Positions 26,681 through 34,721 of a stretch of DNA of 34,721 bases are shown in pieces. The position numbers and the translations under genes were made by a program. Every line of letters begins with the position of its first letter. Position 1 is the stretch's first letter. The notes beneath the pieces were generated by a model that was given only the letters and a program-made list of their open reading frames with translations, was not told where the DNA came from and did no database searches. Source of the stretch: an uncultured bacterium (lineage in GTDB: Bacteria > Bacteroidota > Bacteroidia > Bacteroidales > JACABE01). The DNA is taken from assembly GCA_903911455.1 (NCBI GenBank), contig CAIWDQ010000623.1, forward strand, positions 1 through 34,721, given 5' to 3'.

Positions 26681-28746
26681 TAAAGAGTGGGATACTCCAA
26701 ACGTACATGGTGAACACTCATCAGATTCCTTTTTAGTATCTTCTTTATCTTTTCAATATCACGAAAAGTAATATTAGAATTATTAAATTGATTTAATTTA
26801 ATCTGTTTGTTAATAATATTCTCAACCAGATCATTTATTGATTGCTCATCAATAACCTGTGTACTTCGGGTAGCAGCTTCCACCGAATCAACCATCATAA
26901 CTACAGCAGTTTCTTTGGAGAAAGGAATAGGTCCGTGATAGGTAAACTTACCCTCGTTAAAACCTTCTTCAGCAAATTCATCTTTCTGCTTACTAAAGAA
27001 ATAATCAGTCTTACGCGTACCATGATGCGTTCGGATAAAATCAATAAGTTGTTCAGGGAGATTATGTTTCTTAGCCTTCTCCACACCTTTAATAACATGA
27101 CTAATAATAATCTCAGCACTCTCTTCGCTCGATAATTCGTTGTGAGGATTAATACCGTGCGCCTGATTCTCTATAAAATAAACAGGCATGTCGAGTTTAC
27201 CAATGTCATGATACAATGCACCTGCACGCGTTAATAAAGGATTGCCACCAATCTCAAATATAACTTCCTCGGCCATATTAGCCACCTGCATCGAATGCTG
27301 GAAAGTCCCGGGAGCTTTAGCAGCAAGTTCGCGCAAGAGTTTAGTATTAGTATTAGATATCTCCATCAACGAAACATCAGTAACATAGCCAAACATCTTC
27401 TCGAAAAGAAAGATAAGAGGATACGAAAAGAGAGTCATCAAAGCACTTCCTCCAAAATAAGCAAACCGAATATAAGTAATATTATGAAGATTGCCATCCT
27501 GAATCATCGTCAATCCAATATATATTAACGAATAAGTGAAGAAGATAAACAAAGAGGTAAGGAAAAACTGCGCCCTTCTTTCCAGATTAGAAATACTAAT
27601 AATAGTAATAATACCGGCTATCAACTGCAGGAAAATATACTCAAAACTATTAGGTGCCAGAAATCCAATGATCATAATAGTAACAAGATATACGAACAAT
27701 GCAAGTCGTGTATCAAAGAAAACGCGGATAATAATCGGCACCAGACACAACGGAACTAAATACAATAAACTTGGATTGGTACGGATAACGATACTTGTAA
27801 TAAGCACCATCATTATAATAACTAATAGTATGAATACGATGTTTTTGTTATCAAGAATAATCTCTCTGCGGAATGAATATAAAAATAATGCAAGCACAAT
27901 TAATGATAACGAAAGTAGAATAATTTGTCCTAATATAATAATATAATATTTAGAAGTAGAACCCAATTGCTTTTCATATTCTGCTTTTAAAGATATAAGC
28001 ACCTGATACTTCTCAGCAGTAATAATATCTCCTTTCGAAATAATACGTTGCCCATTTTCAATCATCCCTTTAGTAGCAGAGATCTTAGCCAACGTATTTT
28101 GTTTTTCCTTTTCAGTAATATCAGGATCATATTTTACATTCTGGAAAACAAAAGACTGAAGCAAAGGTATCAAAAGATCTTTATCAATATCTTTAACAGA
28201 ATTAAACTCCTGTTGAATAAAATTATTAGCATTGGTTATTGTAAAAAAAGAAGTAAGATCACGAGGGTCGGCTGTATTCTTATTAAGAAGATTAATAGTA
28301 AGATTTGTAGGTTTGTTTTCAATCTCAGGAACTAATTCAATAACTCCCTTATTATATATTGTATCAAAAATCTTAATAGCAAAAATTTTATTCTTCTCTT
28401 TATTAATAATGATCTTTTTATATTTCTTATTCCAGGCATCCTCAAAAGCAGTTTGTAATTCCTGTTTTTTCTGATTTGTTTCTTCTATATTCTTCCTAAA
28501 AAAAGGTTTAGTATCTTTAAGGATAGTATCCTTTTCAGCCCCCAGATCTTCTTCAGATTTATTAATAGCAAAATCAAAAGGAGCAATCAAATCATCATGC
28601 ATCCAGAACTTACCCTTATGAAACTCATATTTAAAAGTACCTTCTTTTGGAAAAAGCAATACTAAAATAATAATACCTAATACAAAGAGAATGACTTTGT
28701 AGATATTAGCAAACTGATTCCTTAAGTAGCCAAATATTTTCTTCAT
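26680..28746 (-). CDS. 7TM-HD (PgpH-like) HDIG phosphodiesterase
   Basis: Extracellular 7TMR-HDED-like region, multiple TMs, HD domain AAKAPGTFQHSMQVANMAEEV...RAGALYHDIGKLDMPVYFIENQ...IIISHV...FIRTHHGTRKTDYFF. Confidence 0.92.
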   Translation of the reverse strand: MKKIFGYLRNQFANIYKVILFVLGIIILVLLFPKEGTFKYEFHKGKFWMHDDLIAPFDFAINKSEEDLGAEKDTILKDTKPFFRKNIEETNQKKQELQTAFEDAWNKKYKKIIINKEKNKIFAIKIFDTIYNKGVIELVPEIENKPTNLTINLLNKNTADPRDLTSFFTITNANNFIQQEFNSVKDIDKDLLIPLLQSFVFQNVKYDPDITEKEKQNTLAKISATKGMIENGQRIISKGDIITAEKYQVLISLKAEYEKQLGSTSKYYIIILGQIILLSLSLIVLALFLYSFRREIILDNKNIVFILLVIIMMVLITSIVIRTNPSLLYLVPLCLVPIIIRVFFDTRLALFVYLVTIMIIGFLAPNSFEYIFLQLIAGIITIISISNLERRAQFFLTSLFIFFTYSLIYIGLTMIQDGNLHNITYIRFAYFGGSALMTLFSYPLIFLFEKMFGYVTDVSLMEISNTNTKLLRELAAKAPGTFQHSMQVANMAEEVIFEIGGNPLLTRAGALYHDIGKLDMPVYFIENQAHGINPHNELSSEESAEIIISHVIKGVEKAKKHNLPEQLIDFIRTHHGTRKTDYFFSKQKDEFAEEGFNEGKFTYHGPIPFSKETAVVMMVDSVEAATRSTQVIDEQSINDLVENIINKQIKLNQFNNSNITFRDIEKIKKILKRNLMSVHHVRLEYPTL

Positions 28747-28809
28747 AATGATAAGATATCTATTTATATTAATGTATCAAATAGAAGAATCGAACATATC
28801 AATTTAAAA

Positions 28810-29838
28810 TTATAAAGGAACTATATCCAATATAGTAAACGAATTAGGTTTAGGAGCAGGACGAGGTTTAGGATTCTCAGCAGTTGGCTTGGGAGCAGGC
28901 TGAAAGTCAGAACAAGGTAAATAAATATGATGTGTCTTTTGATTAACTGCAATAGTACGGGCTCCTCTTTGGGTAATAGTATTTTCAATCACTACATATT
29001 TATCTTTGCCCTCTTGCTGCACAACAGTCATAGTCCCATCGCCATTAGAGCTGTATATTCTTTTTAAATCTATATCAAAAGCAACTCCATCCACTCTTTC
29101 TCCAATAGGAATAGTTGTAATAGTATTTCCTGTTTCTGCATCAATAATAACCATCAACTTGTTTCCACAAACAGTAAATAGACGATGATTAACATTGTCA
29201 ATGGCTAAACCACTTGGCTCTTCTCCTTGTTTAACATCAAAATACTTTTCAACTTTTAAAGTAATTGAATTAATAACTGCTATCTGGTTTTTGTCTTCTA
29301 TATTTACATAAACTAAACCATTATTATTGGTAACAGAAAACTCAGGTTTACCACTAAGCGGAATTGTAGCTATTACTTTATTTTCTTTTGCATCTATAAC
29401 AGTAGCACTTGCACTTCCTCCATTATAAGCAAATACTTTATGTGAAAACGGATCATAAAGAATAGCATCAGGATTACGTCCTGTAACTTTAATCTTAGTA
29501 ATAGTCTTTAATGTTGTTAGATCAAAGATAGTAACAGCCGAATCTCTGCCATCACTAATAAAACCTTTGTTAAGATCTGCAGCAATAGCTATCCCATGAA
29601 CTCCTTTAGTATCCTGAATAGTTCCAACGACTTTATTTTTGGTAATATCTACAACCTGTACCATATTTCCATGCGAAACATACAATCTGCCTGCTACATC
29701 ATCCACTGAAAGATAATCCCAACCTGCATCACCATCTAAATGAATGCGGTCGCTTATCTTATATTTATTTACATTCTGAGCTTCCACTCTTATAAAAAGA
29801 GCAAAAAGTAGAACGATTAAAACATTAATTTTTTTCAT
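28810..29838 (-). CDS. YncE/YVTN-type beta-propeller repeat protein (exported)
   Basis: Signal peptide; VTIFDLTTLKTITKIKVTGRNPDAILYDPFSHKVFAYNGGSASATVIDAKENKVIATIPLSGKPE repeats. Confidence 0.88.
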   Translation of the reverse strand: MKKINVLIVLLFALFIRVEAQNVNKYKISDRIHLDGDAGWDYLSVDDVAGRLYVSHGNMVQVVDITKNKVVGTIQDTKGVHGIAIAADLNKGFISDGRDSAVTIFDLTTLKTITKIKVTGRNPDAILYDPFSHKVFAYNGGSASATVIDAKENKVIATIPLSGKPEFSVTNNNGLVYVNIEDKNQIAVINSITLKVEKYFDVKQGEEPSGLAIDNVNHRLFTVCGNKLMVIIDAETGNTITTIPIGERVDGVAFDIDLKRIYSSNGDGTMTVVQQEGKDKYVVIENTITQRGARTIAVNQKTHHIYLPCSDFQPAPKPTAENPKPRPAPKPNSFTILDIVPL

Positions 29839-29883
29839 TGTTTAAATATTAAATTGTCATTAACTAAAGTACAAAATTAAGCT

Positions 29884-30606
29884 TTATTCTTTTAAAGCAT
29901 CAATTAAAACATTTCCTTTTAACACAGGAACTACATTTGTTGAGTCATTTTTAAAAGTATATTCAAGTACATCATCAAGTTTTAATCTTTTTAAACGATG
30001 TCGGTGAGCAGCTTTCTCAATATAAGCCAAAGGATCTTTCTTAGCTGTCAACCAAAGATCTAATGAGGCTTCTGCAGCATCACAATCCATCTTAAAATTA
30101 TTATTTAAAAGAAGTCTTTCAATTAATGCTCCTGCAAAGATAGTATCTTCCAGATTAAATTTATTCTTCCATCCTGCACATAAAATTACAAGATTCTTAT
30201 TTTCTTTTATTAAATAATCAGCTAATACACTTAAATTATTAAACGCACCAATTGCAAGTCCCTTAGCATGTTTTGCCAGATCAATTGCCTGAGTCCCGTT
30301 AGTTGTACTATAAACTATTGTCTTTCCTTTTACTTCTTCATTCATAAAATTGAATGCAGAATTACCGAAGTCAGCAAAATCCAGTACCTTTCCATCTCTT
30401 TCAGAAGCCACAAGAAAACCTTTACTTTTATATTCTTTTGCCTGCTCAATAGTTGCAACAGGTATTATTTCTTTTACACCGTTTTCGAATGCAGCACAGA
30501 TAGATGTACTTGCTCTAAGTATATCTACCATCACTACAATATAGTTTTCTTTAGTCATTATCTCATCAAATAACTTAGGCGTAAGACAAACCTCAATAGT
30601 ATTCAT
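29884..30606 (-). CDS. 2-phosphosulfolactate phosphatase family (ComB-like)
   Basis: VVMVDILRASTSICAAFENG, ASERDGKVLDFADFGNSAFNF, GKTIVYSTTNGTQAI, LCAGWKNKFNLEDTIFAGAL. Confidence 0.88.
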   Translation of the reverse strand: MNTIEVCLTPKLFDEIMTKENYIVVMVDILRASTSICAAFENGVKEIIPVATIEQAKEYKSKGFLVASERDGKVLDFADFGNSAFNFMNEEVKGKTIVYSTTNGTQAIDLAKHAKGLAIGAFNNLSVLADYLIKENKNLVILCAGWKNKFNLEDTIFAGALIERLLLNNNFKMDCDAAEASLDLWLTAKKDPLAYIEKAAHRHRLKRLKLDDVLEYTFKNDSTNVVPVLKGNVLIDALKE

Positions 30607-30692
30607 AAAAATTGAATTAAATTCACTACAAAATTAATGCTTTCTATGATATAAATGAGAGGAAATGTTAATTGTTTTAAAATTGTTAATAA

Positions 30693-32753
<2,061 letters not shown>

Positions 32754-32780
32754 TTAGGGTGTTTATACTGTTTGTTTAAA

Positions 32781-32810
32781 AATACTGCCTCTCTGGCAGT
32801 ATTTTTTTTT
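32781..32810 (+). terminator. Intrinsic terminator of gyrB
   Basis: AATACTGCC-tctct-GGCAGTATT followed by a T-run. Confidence 0.88.
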
Positions 32811-32894
32811 GCCTTTTTATCAAAAATCTTCTTATAAAAGATGTCATTCATTCGTTAGAAATTATTATTTTTACATCCTAAATGATTTATCACA

Positions 32895-33428
32895 ATGAAA
32901 GAGTTAGAAAACATGCTTTACGACAGTAGCAGAAGGTGTATTCTGTTGGCTGTAGATGTGTTGGAGCAAAAGCCCGAACTATTTAATGACATGCTTTCAC
33001 TTTGTATGGAAAGCAAATATCCAATGGCAATGCGTGCTGCCCGTGTTATCCAGTTTTATTGTGATAAATTTCCTGAAACCATCCTTAATCATATCGATTA
33101 CGTTATTCCATTGTTTATTAAAACTAATGTGGATGGTGTGAAAAGAAGTATTATGAAGATTTTTATCGATCGTATTGATGTAAATCTTATTCCTGACCTA
33201 GGGCTCGTCCTCTCAAAATGTTATGACTGGCTTCTTTCAGATAAAGAACCAATTGCCGTAAGGGTTTACAGTCTTGAATTGATAAATAAAATAGCTTTAT
33301 CCGAACCCGATCTCTTTCTGGAACTTAAAATTGTTATTGAGCAAATGGATTTTGATAATTATCCAAGCCTTCGTTATAGAACGCAAAGGATTTTAAAGTA
33401 TCTTAGGAAAAAAGAAATGCTTTATTAA
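32895..33428 (+). CDS. HEAT-repeat-like alpha-helical hypothetical protein
   Basis: Open frame with repeated helical segments (MAMRAARVIQFYCDKFPETILNHIDYVIPLF..., IAVRVYSLELINKIALSEPDLFLELKIVIEQ). Confidence 0.75.
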   Translation: MKELENMLYDSSRRCILLAVDVLEQKPELFNDMLSLCMESKYPMAMRAARVIQFYCDKFPETILNHIDYVIPLFIKTNVDGVKRSIMKIFIDRIDVNLIPDLGLVLSKCYDWLLSDKEPIAVRVYSLELINKIALSEPDLFLELKIVIEQMDFDNYPSLRYRTQRILKYLRKKEMLY

Positions 33429-34603
33429 TGTAGTCTAAGCTTTTCAACTGAACCTGAAAATGTATCGTACTCAATTGAGCGTGTTGAGCGAGGCAAATTC
33501 ACAACAATTCCAAACTGACTTATTGATGTTTTGTAATCCTTTAATATATTATTATGATATGATATTATTACTTCCGAAAACTCAGGTATTCTGTAAGCAA
33601 ACCCATGTTTCCCTTTGTTAAGAGATTCCTTTTGTTTATTATAAATATTTGTATTGTAAAGACACCCTTTACTACTTACATTAATATTTACATAATCACC
33701 TTCTTTACTATATAAATCAAGGACTCCTTTACTTGCTGAGAACTTGAATAATGGAGCATTATTAACAGTCGTCACCTTTGCTGAAGTATCTTTTTGAGGT
33801 AAATAATAAAAAGTATATGTTAAAGTATGCTTCACGGTTATTCCCGAAAAGAGTTTCAGATAATCATTTTCCTGCTTATCCAATTCATTGTAAATAAACT
33901 CAAGTGTTGATTTATCTTTCACATCCTGATCACCGTTAAGGTACGAAAATCTGGTTTCTTTAAGTTTATTAATAAAGTCAACCATCTCTTTGGCTTTCTG
34001 TTCAGTAGGTTTTTCAACAATAGTTTTCTTTAAAATAGTTTCTCTAACTATTCCCGTATCACCTTCCACGTCACGATACATAGTATCAACCTTTTCGTAC
34101 ATATTTAACTCAACAAAATTCTTAAACAATTCAGGAATGTCGCCATTATCTTTTGTGTCTTTTACATTATCTTTATAATAATTTTGTTCTGTTTCTATTT
34201 TTTTTATTCTTTTAGGATTAATAGCTTTAAGATAACCTCTATAGTCAATATCAACACCTAGTTTTTTACAATTAGTTTCAACAAAATAAAACTGACTTGT
34301 ATCCGGTTCACTATACGAAATTATTTCAACGTCAGCAATCTGATATGAGGTAGCATTTTCAGTAATAATATTCTTCAATCCCAGATATTTGGCAGCATAT
34401 TCAGAGTATGGCCCTTTGATATTCTCCTTTTGCACAACTTTAACAGTTATCTTAAAATAAGTTTGTGGAAGCATATAATAAAAACCCGCTTTCTTGGTGG
34501 GTTTAGCATCTTTAGTAACGCGAATAACATTGTAACCGGGCAGGCACGACGTCATTACAACGACAACCATCAGCATATAAAAGCCAAATCTAATCTTATT
34601 CAT
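33425..34603 (-). CDS. DUF4831 family lipoprotein-like protein
   Basis: Lipobox-like VVVVMTSCLPGYNV; GFYYMLPQTYFKITVKVVQKENIKGPYSEYAAKYLGLKNIITENATSYQIADVEI. Confidence 0.85.
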   Translation of the reverse strand: MNKIRFGFYMLMVVVVMTSCLPGYNVIRVTKDAKPTKKAGFYYMLPQTYFKITVKVVQKENIKGPYSEYAAKYLGLKNIITENATSYQIADVEIISYSEPDTSQFYFVETNCKKLGVDIDYRGYLKAINPKRIKKIETEQNYYKDNVKDTKDNGDIPELFKNFVELNMYEKVDTMYRDVEGDTGIVRETILKKTIVEKPTEQKAKEMVDFINKLKETRFSYLNGDQDVKDKSTLEFIYNELDKQENDYLKLFSGITVKHTLTYTFYYLPQKDTSAKVTTVNNAPLFKFSASKGVLDLYSKEGDYVNINVSSKGCLYNTNIYNKQKESLNKGKHGFAYRIPEFSEVIISYHNNILKDYKTSISQFGIVVNLPRSTRSIEYDTFSGSVEKLRLH

Positions 34604-34721
34604 ACTCTTAATTATTATTTTGTTGATAGAAATAAGTATTTCTTTTCTGCAAAAGTAGTTATTTTTTAGCTATTGAAGTCTTTTTTAATTCTTAAAATTA
34701 TCTTAATAATAAAATTGAACA

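Noticed and set aside
26842-28474. Multiple short ORFs antisense/overlapping the PgpH-like gene
   Set aside because: Low-complexity translations opposite a strongly supported CDS.

Overview
AT-rich chromosomal window from a Bacteroidota-type genome, inferred from TAnnTTTG promoters, a T9SS type A sorting signal, a TonB-dependent receptor with carboxypeptidase-like N-domain, and DUF4831/DUF3127/DUF4159 proteins. It is mostly housekeeping: dtd, an OmpR-type two-component pair, GGGP synthase, an EamA transporter, ahcY, pyrD/pyrK, a PNPOx-like protein, a holin-like membrane protein, ExbB/ExbD/TonB, folC, tRNA-Leu(UAG), rsmE, ChaN-like, cdd, a T9SS protein, a TonB receptor, three tandem beta-barrel paralogs, a 7TM-HD PgpH-like protein, a YVTN beta-propeller, a ComB-like phosphatase and gyrB. 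No CRISPR, integrase or transposase was recognised. The unusual material is intergenic. There are many degenerate but strictly periodic tandem tracts: 7 bp, 8 bp, 9 bp, two unrelated 21-bp arrays and a ~41-bp array. Several start within a few bp of a stop codon, and two of those lie between the stop codon and a predicted terminator. There is also a MITE-like 210-bp element with 29-bp terminal inverted repeats, a cluster of REP-like palindromes, and a candidate frameshifted gene. All calls are by eye from sequence and the supplied ORF translations; no database search was run.
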